Assembly (NCBI GenBank): GCA_024305405.1 | Contig: JAKNDB010000107.1 | Coordinates: 310,001 to 374,000, forward strand | Origin: Dirofilaria immitis | Taxonomy: Eukaryota > Nematoda > Chromadorea > Rhabditida > Onchocercidae | Direction: 5' to 3' | Length of the DNA stretch: 64,000 nucleotides | Shown: one piece after another, positions 49,818 to 62,277 of the stretch | Position numbering within the stretch: the first letter of the stretch is position 1 | Layout: each line of letters starts with the position of its first letter | Program-made: the position numbers and the translations under genes | Notes under the pieces: generated by a model | What the model saw: only the letters and a program-made list of their open reading frames with translations | Told to the model about the DNA's origin: nothing | Databases searched by the model: none

Positions 49818-52800
49818 ATGACGGTTCAACAGCAACAGTTACAACGGCAACACTTTTCAGATAGATGCTCTGATTTACAGAATCCCGATTTTCTCTTTGA
49901 TTCAGAAGCCATACATCATAGGGTAAAAGACTTTGTATTTCAATTAATTTCCTACTTAATCACGGAGTTAATTTTGATATCATTATCGTAAAACTTTTGT
50001 CTGATTTGTTTTTACAGAAAGTAATTATAAGGATTTATTTGTTGCAAAAGATTAACAATAATATAATAATAATCCAGTAACGATAGTTTATTCTTGATTA
50101 TCTTGATTTAAATAATCATTGATATAATGATAATTCTTGGTTATCTTGATTAAAATAGTCATTGATATAATAATAATCCAGTAATGATAGTTTATTCTTG
50201 ATTATCTTAATTAGAATAATCATTTCCAAATTTGTGTAAGAATCAAGAAACTATTATACTTAAAAGGGATTAAGTTTTAATAGAAAAGGAATTGTCTAAC
50301 AGGGGAAACTGATTTTGAGACGATCGTTGTTAAATAGTTTCTTGTCTTAGTAACTAAATCCAGATGAACCGAAAGGTTAACTGATGATCATCATCTATTC
50401 ATCCATCTATCTATCTATCTATTCCTTCAAAAGATAAAAGTATAAAAAGTGTAGTTTGACATTAATCAATACAAATAATTTCATATAACATAGATACCAC
50501 ATATAAGGATATTCGTGTTTTTGGTTAGAGGGATATTTGAAATTTTTATAAATTATTTCGATCATTCCAATAATCATTGCGAAGATAGTTGTAGAATCCA
50601 TTCCTTAAAAATTATTCTTTCATACCTTCTGATTGCCTTCCAATTAATTAATTAATTTCCTTCGAAGCATAGACGGTTTCAATTTAAATCTCTCTTTTCG
50701 ATATATTCTCTTTTTTGTTCGATATATTTAATCAAATAATTTTATAAATTCTTTATTCACATTTGAATTGATAGAATCTCAATTCCCAAACTTCACATAT
50801 ATATTGAATCTGATTTCTTGATCTTTGCCTCCTATTTCTACTACACTCATTCATTAATTCATTCTTTTTCAACTTTATAATATCGAATATTTTTATTTTT
50901 ATTTTATAACTAAAGTATCTCTAACAAACTAATTGTTCATCGTTACATTTAAAAATATTCAATCTGATGAAGTCATCCAAAGAATTGATACTTAAAATTT
51001 CATTCGCGCTATGTATTGTTTTGAAATTATATCTTCAATCTATTCATCGAATTTGATTTCGATCAACAAATGAAGCACAAATTTTCTACAATCTATTGAT
51101 CTAATAAAAAAAAATTAAATTAAGGTATATTAATTTAGGAATGTAAACAATATAAACAATATCAAAGTTATTTAAACCAAGAAAGCATATTTGGAAACTT
51201 TTAGATTTAAAATAATATTTGATCAGATAAATAGCAACAAAGTTTGTTCACATGCAGCGATATATCTTTGCAGGCAAAGATTGCATAAAATATGTTTGCA
51301 TTAGCATTTTGCATGTATGAATGCATTTAATAATAAGCGTGCAAGCTGTTAAACTTATCAGTAAGATATCGAAATTACAGTAATATTGAAACAACAAGCA
51401 TTTACACAATAACATTTACATTTTTATCATTTTATCATTTCATCATTTCATTATACTTTTTTTTTTTTTTTTAAATTTTCAGTTTGATGAAACGATATCA
51501 TCGCGACATAAAATTGAATTAATTATATGGTTGGGTTTATTATTTGCTATGGTTGGTATAGTTATTGTGATAATCATACTTACAATTATAAAAAGTTAGC
51601 TTTATCATGATTTCATTCTCAAGATTGCCATAGTTGGCATAGTTATTGTTATAATCATACTTGCAGTTATAAAAAGTTGGCTTTATCTTGATTTCATTCT
51701 CGAGATACTTTAAAAAATCAATATAGAATCGCTCGTTGATTAGCTTTTTCAACAGTAGGAATACTTAAAAATTTCAAAGTCTCACTCAAAGTTTAGACAT
51801 TTCATTAATATGTAATTCGTTATTGTGAATACTTAAAATAATATGCTTAAATTTCTTATAGAATTATTAATTGATTATGTTTATCAAGATTTAAGCATTA
51901 TTAGCTTGAGGAAATGATAACCATGAAGTTATCATAAGCTATACAAATGAATCGTAGCTTGGCCTCAAATTAGCCACAGTATATCAATCGATATTTATCG
52001 TCATACTGTATCAAGTGATATTTGAGATTTTATCCGATCTCTACGATGCCAACAGTAGATTGCGATATAAAGCAATACGATCATTTATAGTGCAAGCAAT
52101 TTCCTCAACATCATTCCACGCGTCACATTACTTGAAAGGTCATTTTCTCGTCACAGAAGGACCGTTGTTGAAATTTGATGGAAGATTATTACGAAAGAAT
52201 ACTGATGAATTTATAACATTCGCCAATAAAATACAACGACAGGCTTGTTCATACCTTATTTTAACGCTTCACTTTTCGTTTCATTTCTTGACTTGTATTC
52301 ATAAACATTTCGTCTACTTATATAATACTATTGAAGGAATGAAATTTTCTTCTTAACTCGATTCTTCTACAAATTTTTCTAGACGATATGTCAGATGCTT
52401 CATATCGTAAAATACTAGAATTCTCATTTATTCTCTTCCTCATTTTATATCGCATACTGACATACCTTCTAGAAAAATTTATAGAAGATCATACTTTATC
52501 ATTGATCTTATTTTTTCTGACATTGTTTCTGTTACAATTCATTTAAATATCTAAATGAAAGCTAATCAAAGATGATTTTTTTCTTTTTAGTTAAATCTTA
52601 TCTATCGACAAAGCAACTATAAACAAATATATATTGATTCTGAAGTGACAATGTTCAGGTAAAGATGAATCTTCTACGATATGCAATCAAAATATTATAT
52701 ACTTTTTGAAGTTGTACAAAATTGTTGAAATCTAATTTAAGAAGAAAACAAGCAATTCAATCAAAATATCTTCTTTTTTTCCTATATAATGTAAAATTGA

Positions 52801-53143
52801 TTATTATGAAAATTAAAATATAATATTAGAAAATTGTTATAACAATGATATATATGTGTGTAATATACGTTTTTAATAATTTAATTAATTAATTTTTTTC
52901 TATTTTCTTAATGATAAAATAAAATTCTATTTTTCAAAATTATTTTGAAAAATATGAAAATAGTTGCAGATTCGTACCATCAATACCAGCTCTTGAAGTA
53001 ACATACATTCTAAAGATACGATCTGATTTGAATATTGATAGTTCCAATTTTTATCTCAATTAAAGAATTATGTACGAGCTCGTGGATTTGATGGGAATAC
53101 AATTGATGATAAAAATATCACTCTTGAAATTAAACATTTTTAA
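49818..53143 (+). CDS. Type II membrane protein with extracellular SEA domain
   Basis: I do not know a named orthologue. Proposed exons: 49818-49922 (cytoplasmic head MTVQQQQLQRQHFS...IHHR), 51483-51594 (one transmembrane helix, LIIWLGLLFAMVGIVIVIII), ~51980-52240 (stalk and start of SEA), 52591-52658, 52970-53143. Phases fit for exons 1-2, 2-3 and 4-5. The C-terminal ~120 residues follow the SEA pattern: LKGHFLVTEGPLLKF, NTDEFITFANKIQRQ, LNLIYRQSNYKQIYIDSEVT, FVPSIPALEVTYILKIRSDL, then FLSQLKNYVRARGF. SEA domains occur in mucins, agrin and type II membrane proteases and often self-cleave at GSxxx; no such site is obvious. The last exon needs T5 at 53048-53052 to be T6. The exon 3 donor is unclear (only GCTTGT at the expected place). 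No protease or other domain follows before the stop. Confidence 0.62.
51541..51706 (+). repeat. Tandem duplication of the transmembrane-encoding segment
   Basis: About 80 bp that begin in exon 2 of the SEA-domain gene (GGTTGGTATAGTTATTGT) and run through the donor into the intron are followed at once by a second copy (starting ~51629, AGTTGGCATAGTTATTGT) with ~90 percent identity. The second copy still encodes a hydrophobic helix (GIVIVIIILAVIK) but its donor is GTTGGC instead of GTTAGC. Confidence 0.8.
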
Positions 53144-55786
53144 TGATAATAATTTACTATCATTAATAGATTTCATATTTCTTTTCAGCTATTTCCTATG
53201 AATATTTAATTATGAGTGGAAAAAGGTTCGTTAAAAAAATTTTCTCAACGATTGGAAAAGAATAGTAACTATTGCTCATACATATATAATTAATTTATTC
53301 ATAATTTAATATGAAAAAAAAATAGGAGAATAAAAGGATTGTATTATAAGCTAATAATGTTGAAATAATATTTTAAAAATGATGATTTATAGCATTCAAT
53401 CTTCTGAATCACATTGACTTTTGCACTGAATCTTCTGAATCACATTCCACGTTCGAATCTTCTTATGCAATATCAACCATTATTTTGAGAAAGTATCGCT
53501 TAACTCTAATAGAATCTCGAGAAAGCATAATATTCAAATAGTTCAAGTATAACTTGCTCTAAATAATCCGACTCTTATCATTTGAGTTATCAATAAGGCA
53601 TTGTTAAGATGTTGAAATCTATGCTAAATATTTGAAATGTTGTAATGATCAAAGCTTTTTTGTATATTTCGTCCCAATTTCTCATTCTTTCTTTTGATAT
53701 ATTTCTCATTTTTTTAATTTGATAACTAAACTCTTTGTATAAATCAATGCGTTGTAAGCCAGCGTCCACTACACAGAAGGATCATGATTATGAAAATTGG
53801 GTTATAGCGATCAATGATCGGCATTTTAGTGATTGATTATTCGATCAAGCAATATCAGCAGTCATTCAATTTACTTCACAATGAATATCCTATCATTTCA
53901 TCCGACTAGTTATACTAAATTCATTTCTACTACATCTTTAATTGTAATAATTATTTCTATTTTATTTTAAAACGTAGAAAAAAAAATAAATCCTTTGTCA
54001 AATAAGAAACCCTTTTCATCATAATTCGTTTGTATCACAATTTTAGCAAAAAACTTTCCTGATAATCGCATCTCGAACTTTGCGAAATCCTTAGCAACAT
54101 TCTTACGTTGTTTACTCAATCACAACTAATTGTTTTAGACTGTTAGCTCTTTCAACAATGCACATATGTCATATTTCTATTTACTGCCCATAAAAATAAG
54201 AAAACGAATATAGAAGAACATTGGAGCAGAGTATGACACGATATAAGGACAGAAAATATATATCAAGACTACAAAACTCATATCTGGACGAAAGTGAATC
54301 ATCACAATAAATGCTATCATAGAAGTATTTTAAATAATTTCTGATGTCATACGAATTGAATAAGTGAAATAAATATGACGAATATAAACAAACAATAATA
54401 AAAGATTGGAAAAAATATGATAGATTATTCGGAATGAACATATTTTTTGGAATGAGAAATCAATTTAAACACGATCAAATCAATATTGACAATTATTTTG
54501 AATATCGCCAATTCATACAATTGGAAATTATTCAGATGCAAGTTGCATTTAAAAGCAAAACAAAGACTTAATGTTGACAAATCTGTTATAACTATGGATC
54601 AATCTTTCTTCTTAAGTAAAAAATATTTTCTTTTATAAACATGAAAATTATTCGAAATGCTGATGAATTGAGAAAAGTTTCTCTCTAAAAAAAAAGAGAA
54701 AAAGAAAAATGAAATTATATCTGAAAGAGCTTTTAATTTCAACTAAATTTCAGATTATTTCGATAAATTCGAAAGAATTTAATTCTTAAACTTCTCTACT
54801 ATTCTTCTTGATGAAATATTCATTATCCAGTAATTTTTTTGATTAATTCAAACCAGCGAATAGTGAAATTCGAATCATGCTGTAGTTCAAGCGAACACAA
54901 ATGTTCAGCATTAGGAAACTTTCTGCACTAAAAGTGAGCAAATAAAATTAAGTGAAGAAAAGCAATTAACTGACTAGCTATTTAAGCACCACTTCACAAA
55001 ACAAATACAATATGAAAGAAGGGATAGGTGTTGTTAAATCCATTCTATTAAAAGATAAATGTACTTGGAATTCATAGACTAAAAAAATTACATGCAACTC
55101 CTTTTTATTTAAAGCAAGCCATCTCTCAAATTGCAGTCTTACATCTATAAAAATAATTTTAAGCTGCAAGAAAAATACAACGGAAATACAAGAGAACAGG
55201 AAAATAATAAAAGAAACATTACAACGAACAAAAAGAAACCCGTTCATTCTCAGACAGCCAATTTCAAAGTATATTTATTGTAATAATTAGATTATAAAGA
55301 TATCAAGAATTATCATGTCAAAATGAGGTATGACTTGCAGAAATATCTCATAAATTATCTCGAGGATGAACATGAAAAGCAAAAATAAGAAATTGCTACA
55401 CATTTTTTTCACGGAAGTATTTCACTTATCATCTAGTGAAATATTGCTACACTAGAAATTTCTAATCAAAAATTGTGGAAAAGATATTGAAGAATTCGAG
55501 CACAGTAATTAAATTGGAAATTTAGAAAATTTCATTACTGCCATCATAAATATTGCTTATTGATTTTGCCACAATTCACCACACTCATGCAAGCAAAGTA
55601 TTTGTTTACTAAAGCTTTGGAGTTCTTATGGAAATAACGGAATTGAGAATTTTTATTGCCATAAGATAAAGGAACTGCGAGTCTGTACAGCAAAATACAG
55701 CCGTTTCTTTACTTAAATACATAAATAATTCAAAAGATGTTAAATCTAAATCGGATGAATGCTTACAATGAATAAATTACCAATTT
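53144..55786. other. Spacer between convergent SEA-domain and arrestin genes
   Basis: The SEA-domain gene and arr-1 point towards each other, so both 3' ends fall here. The interval is AT-rich, with short open stretches on the minus strand (54181-54441, 54978-55247) that have no splice context or family resemblance. No RNA gene is seen. Confidence 0.5.
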
Positions 55787-58700
55787 TTAGGATGGTTCGA
55801 AAGGATCATCACTATGATTAGCTGCTCGAACTCGTAATCGAGCAAAATCTTCAAAAATAATATCTTCATCTTCGACTCTTGGATAATCCAAGCTGAAATA
55901 AATGTCCAAATAACAACATTAAGCAAAATAAGGGTGAAAGCCACATATAAATAATAACAGATAAAGCATGTGATCATATAGTAGATAGATAAAATATGCG
56001 ATAATAGAAATACTACTAATTTCGGAATATCCAAAAGTAAAGATTATCCAGAGTAGCAACTACTATTCCAAAACTTTATAAAATCTTAAATAGCGGAAAT
56101 TCATAGATTTCTGAGAAAAATCTGCCTAAAATTTCGAAGAAAGACGATATTGCCATAATAAATTGAACTAACGTATCAAGTTGTATGAGATCCACATTAA
56201 GCTCTTCATTGTTTGGCGGACTGCTTGCTTTTTGCTGTTCCTAGAAAATTTACCATAAATGTATTTTCTTAATCAGTGAAAGTTGATAATACTAATAGTA
56301 AAATTAAATCATTTTTCTCCTAGAAAAACAGGATAAAATCATTAACTTACACGTCGTATTTCAATGTTTTCTAAAGGCTTCGGATGTGTCAACGTGAAAG
56401 GCAATTCAGCGATTAATTCTCCTCCAAGTGGACCGCTAATATTTAAACGCACCTTTACTTTATACTGTACAACAATTCCAAGATTTTCTTTTGTTGTCTC
56501 TGCCGACAAACTGAAAAAATCTCTGTGGAGTCAAAAACATATCTGAGGATTAAACAAATGAAACTTCAAACTAGATTAGATAAACGCACGAATAAAACTC
56601 TCAAGTTTAAAAAAATTTTTTACCATATTTTACTGAAACAGAGCTTGGAGGAAATATTCTTCACAAACAATCACAGATGAATCAAAAAAATTATTTACTT
56701 ACGAAGTAGACGAAGCTAAATTGGTATCTTCATGTTTCAACTGTCCATCTAAAGCAAGACCACGTTTGTCTTTGTTATTCGAAAGTAACGGACATAGAGT
56801 ATAAACTTTGGATAATGTTGCTCCCGGTCCTACAGGAAAGCCTTCACTGGAAAAGAACAGAGTTGAATGATTTATGAATTTTGCAGGAGAAATAAAACTG
56901 TGAGTGTTAAGCATTATAATATTTAATTTAATAAATAAAGCAAGACTAAACTTGCTATAATAAATTTTTTCATTTTTTAAAATTTTTATATTAGAAATTT
57001 GCAAAAAAACATAATATAAATTTGAAAAGTGTTTTATGTTTTATTGCAAATTTCAAAAGTAATGCAATAAAACGACATAATTCACATAACTAAGAGTGGT
57101 TAGCTTATTTGAATTAAAAAAATATAATCCCGAACAAAAAGAAAAATGGTTCGTGTGATATATTTCTTGCTTAAGATAATGTCTAGTTGAAAATAATTAT
57201 GACAAAAGAAAAACTCAATGGGATCAAAACACGCAAACTAACGTTGATTCAATCTTTGCAACTTCACACGTATAGGATGCAGTAGTAAAAGGCATATATC
57301 AGCAATCTGAGCAATGCAAGCTTTAATTTTTTTCACTGTCTTGTTACTGTTGTTCTGGATGTGAACATTCACTGCTATTGACTCACCATGATAATACATC
57401 TAGAAAATAACTCCGAAAAAGTGACTGCATAAATAATTGAAATAAGAGGATTAAAGAGGAAAAAAGAGTATAATTCTTTTGTGATGGTATGAATCAGAGT
57501 TACAATATTTTCCCAATGTTAATAATGTTCAGTATCATATGAATAAACACAAAATTTGTTTTATTGGCAATATGTTATATAGCATTATGCAATCTATCTC
57601 TCTTATTTATTTAATGATGAGTCTACACTTTTTAATATGCGTGCAAATTAGCAGTTATTTTGCTCCATTATATTTGCTAGTCGTTAATAAATGCTTGGTG
57701 CTGCCTTATTACGAATATTTCGCATAATATATTGGTAAAAATAAAAATATCTGCAAAAACAAATACTTACTTCTTTATCGAGTGATGCTTCCATATGTAA
57801 CAAACCGGAACTCATCATAAACTCCTTGGTTACTTCAATAGTTGGCTGAGGACGATTTTTATATGGGGCATAAGTGAGTTTCCTTATAGCTAGACGTACA
57901 CTATTGCTGAAAAAATATTAAATATGTTGCCTTCTTCCTCGCTTGCTTTTTCTTTCTTTAATAAATGTTTAATAAAATAATGTAGCATTAATAGCATCGT
58001 TAAATAAAATGGCTTTTTTTTCATTTAAAATGAAACATGAGAAAAAAGAGATTTCATTCATAATTTATTGCACTTATTATTTTCGTTATTTAATTATTTA
58101 AAAAGTTTATTTTAAAATCTTACTGCTTCCTTGGTTTATCGATATTGTTGCCCTCAAGAGATTCTACAACTGTTTTCAACTCAAAATCAACTCCGCATGG
58201 CTTTCCTGTGTCACCTTGAGCAGGCTAAAATTATCTACTTAAATACACTAGTTATGAACTTGGCGTTAAAAATAAAGAAATTTACATACATAGCGTAAGC
58301 AGAACTATTTGATGATATTGCAGCAGTAGTGTGATATCTGACAACCAATAATATAAGACATTCTAAACATTCTGACAAATTAAGAAATTAAAAAAATTTC
58401 ATTAAGAAACCTGCAAGGTTACACTTGATGCTGAATGAGTCGGAATCTGAAACCAAAATGGATATGCATTAGTTCCTAGTTTCTTTTTAATCTCTCTTGT
58501 AATCGCGTTAGTGGTCGAAGATGCGAAGTGTCCACTGGATACACCTTAAAAATATAATAAGGTAAATTACAGTTTTAATTACTGATTAAATTTTTCCCAT
58601 GGTAATAGTTCAAGAAAAATTTAATACCGATTACAATGTACACAAGGTTTCATAAAAATAAGAATATTCTTTCAAATTTTTTTAAAAAATTTAGATTCAG

Positions 58701-59836
58701 AATAATGACACGAATTGGGAAAACAAGCTTTCACAACGATCCAAACGAATTATTATAAAAAAACAAACTCATGATAATCATTAGAAGCAACTAATCCAAT
58801 CAAAACTTATTAAAATTATTCATTATTTGAAAAAGTAGAAAAAGGAAGTAACCTGAAAAGTTTGCGAGATCAAATCTTTCCTGAAAGTTAAACCTAACAC
58901 ATCCAAATCTTCGCGACCATAACGAAATGCTGCCAGTAAGTAAGCTGTAATCTTCCTATTTTCTCTGATATAATCTTCATCAATTAAAACCATACCATCT
59001 GTAAAATGAATAAAAAATTATCACACCAAAACTATATAAAATGAAACTAAAAGTACTGCTATAAATAAGAATAAATAATAAATAAGCCGAAGAGTGATCA
59101 ATATTCTACAGCATAAAGCAATAATTTAATAAACATTTTACACGGCTCGGAGCAAAATTGATTTTAAAAAGCGTTAACAAACCTATTAAATCAACAAAAT
59201 TTCCATGATCAATGAAGTCTCTTTTGCCCAAATAAGTTGTAATCTAAAGTATTTAAGAAATCTCAATTTTTCGAATTATACTGTTATTTGATGAAAAAGA
59301 TAGTCTAAGAATGATAAATATTCAGATGTTTAGTATACCAATGATAAAATAGCATTACTTTAGTAGTGTCACTTCGACATCATTATTAGTTTAGTTCATT
59401 ACTCTAACAGAAATATTACTGAGATAGTAATCACCAAAAAAGATAAAACAAATTTATTTGTTCATCAGAAAAAGTAACAGAATGGAAATGTCAAAGTTAA
59501 AAGCAGAAATTAGAATGAATTTAAAAACTTAGCAATGAATACAGATATTAAACATGAAACGATTGCTAACTTTAATTTTTATTGGAAAACTTTTAGAATC
59601 TAAAGCAAACCTTGCCATTTGGACTTGTCTTTTTGAAAACTCTGGAAATAAATTTTTATTTGCATCCAATCATTCGATAAGAATTCAATTTTAATTTTAA
59701 ATAATTACTTTTTAGTACCAAATAATTCGATACGTAAACTATGTCAATATGAGTTCTGATATTCTAAAATGATATCAAAGATTATTTTAATTTATAGAAA
59801 TTAGCCTAACCTTGTTCCACTCCTTCTTTCGTCCAT
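55787..59836 (-). CDS. arr-1: Beta-arrestin (ARR-1-like)
   Basis: Arrestins bind phosphorylated GPCRs at the plasma membrane, stop G-protein coupling and drive endocytosis; ARR-1 is the C. elegans non-visual arrestin. Twelve exons: 59811-59836, 59611-59641, 59183-59243, 58853-58998, 58411-58544, 58124-58224, 57771-57906, 57243-57399, 56703-56846, 56351-56510, 56173-56240, 55787-55892; about 423 residues. Landmarks: [119 protein letters not shown] and [10 protein letters not shown]. The tail keeps a clathrin-box-like LIQLD, the AP2 motif [11 protein letters not shown] and a terminal DPF. Two exons are one base short: T5 at 58484-58488 and A4 at 57287-57290. Confidence 0.96.
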
Positions 59837-61468
59837 TTTTAACAACGATTAAAACCAACACCAAATAAATTGCACCAAATTTTGAATGCTATAATAAATT
59901 CGCTGCATGAAAAAATATTGGTTTATTCAAATGTACGAATGAACGACGAACGATAAACAATGAAAGTGATCGAGAGTAACGGACGAAACTGCATCAACAA
60001 CAAAGTAGTTATTCACTACTAGGTATCGAACCAAAAACTCTTGAGCAATAATCACATTTACTTTAGCAAATTATTTTAGCAGAAATTATTATTAACATAT
60101 TAATCAATCAATATAGCACTACGAAAATGATATAAATGATTAGCTTCATCATCTTCTCAAGGTATTTTAAGACTGATAAAAATAAAAACAAATTAGGACG
60201 AAAACACCTTTTGGATAAAAATTTTATCCAAAAAGATGTTTGATCGATAAGTTTAATAATTTTGAAAAAAAACATTCAGTCAATATCCTGCTAAACTTCT
60301 ATAATATTCATCTCAACTATTTCCAGCAATAAAATATTCCCGATAATTTCTCGAGATATAGCCATTCATTGTTATCAATCATACACGGATTTGATAAGAT
60401 TGATTTCACTGGCAACTCGGACGCTGACCTCCTATTGTTGCATGTTTCCATTGCTTCCTACCGTATCTATGATCCTCAAAATACTGTATATCGTAGCAAC
60501 CTCAATTATCTCATGTTTTATCTATTGCATTCTCTTATCTTACTTATCATCATGCTTATTTTATTTTCTTTGTACTATCAAAAAAATGCTCCTTTGCCGA
60601 TTGTGCTGAATCTTAAGAGATCACATCGTTCCAATTTAATCATCACTCTTTTATTTATCAATAGATCATCTAATCTAATCAGTGGACTAATTAGATAGAT
60701 CCTTCTCATTGAATCTTTTCTGTTTAGTAAAAAAAAAAACTCTGCAATTAATTTGACAAAAATCGAAATCTATGTTTATTGATAAGTTGCAATTTTGGAT
60801 TTAGTTATGATAAGTATTATTTGAAAAATGATTAGCTTCCCATCGCTAAGAAAATATTAAAATCTTTCTATAATTTCTATTGAAATGATATAGTTTAAAA
60901 TATTCTCGAAATATTATATATGAGATTCATAGCATTATGAATTCTTCATAATTAAACAATTAGACTTCAGAGAAATGAAAACAAAAAAAAAGTTATCATT
61001 CGAGGCAAATAGAAAAAAAAATCTTTTAAATTTTAAAATTAAATAATAAATTAAAGTTTAGAAGCAATAAAAAAAGGAAAATCAGAGAAAAAATATGATA
61101 AAATAAGCATTAAAAGAATTAGATCATCTGATCTGATCTGAATTGATCTGATTACTTTTGATAATATTACAATTAATAAATTTGTTGCAATAATATTGCA
61201 ACAAATTTATTATCCTTATTTATTGGTTAGTAAAAATCAAAAAAAAAAAATCCACTACTATTATCTAGAGTAGATGTAATTATTCTTGACATGCCTACTG
61301 ATAAACAATCAAACAAAACTGAATTGATTCAAGTTTAATTAATTAATCATTTTCTCGCCGATACGCTTCAATTATCGTCTATTTCATATCTTACTATTTC
61401 AAATTAGTTTTTTTTTTTTTAAACATATACATTTTATATTTACTGAGCTGTTAGGAACAGATGGAAAC

Positions 61469-61541
<73 letters not shown>

Positions 61542-61573
61542 TTATTATTATTATTATTATTTTATTATTATCA
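61469..61573. repeat. (ATT)n microsatellite, about 100 bp
   Basis: Trinucleotide array of some 33 units with two one-base interruptions (TTTTATT) near 61540 and 61560. Confidence 0.97.
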
Positions 61574-61756
61574 CCATTATTGTTATTAATATTATCATTC
61601 TCGACTATAACTAAATATTATTTAATACTTGCATTGCTAACGATAACTATATAAACAACAAAAGGAATATTTTTAAATCATTTTCAACTAATTACTGTAT
61701 GAAAGTTAGAATATAAAATTTATATAAATAAAAATTTTCATTTCCCTTTTCATCTT

Positions 61757-61945
61757 TGTATAATCCATTTTGATAACTTTTTTTTGCCTATTTTCTCATG
61801 AATTTCTCGACATTTTTCAAAAATAGATATCTAAGGTTTATTAGCAATAAACCTTACTATATGTATAATCCATTCTGATAACTTTTTTTTTGCCTATTTT
61901 CTCATGAATTTCTCGACATTTTTCAAAAATAGATATCTAAGGTTT
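61757..61945. repeat. Direct repeat of ~83 bp, spacing 105 bp
   Basis: TGTATAATCCATT...TAGATATCTAAGGTTT occurs at 61757-61838 and again at 61862-61943 with one substitution and one T-run difference. The near identity indicates a recent local duplication. Confidence 0.9.
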
Positions 61946-62204
61946 TGGAAACATATTGAATGACAATAACTACAGCATTTTACTTTTCTTTATATAACAA
62001 ATCTATCTCAAAAAAAGCTATCCTATATGAATGCCTAAAGATTTTCTTATTTGAGAGAATTACAATCTTAAGAGAATAACTTATAATTATATCTTAATTA
62101 TTCATTATATTGAATAAATAAGCAAATATAGGATCGTTCATTCTCAGAACATTAACATTGAACTTATTTTTCATCGATAGTTTATACCTTTGAAGAATTG
62201 AAAG

Positions 62205-62277
62205 AGATATCTCGAGATATTTAATAAAAGTTTACTGAAAAGAGATATCTCGAGATATTTAACAAAAGTTTACTGAT
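62205..62277. repeat. 39-bp tandem duplication containing a palindrome
   Basis: Two copies of AGAGATATCTCGAGATATTT followed by AAYAAAAGTTTACTGA. Each copy holds the self-complementary ATATCTCGAGATAT around an XhoI-type CTCGAG centre. No function is assigned. Confidence 0.85.

Noticed and set aside
60369..60698. 109-codon plus-strand ORF
   Set aside because: Overlaps a second ORF in another frame, no homology, upstream of arr-1 on the other strand; not supported.
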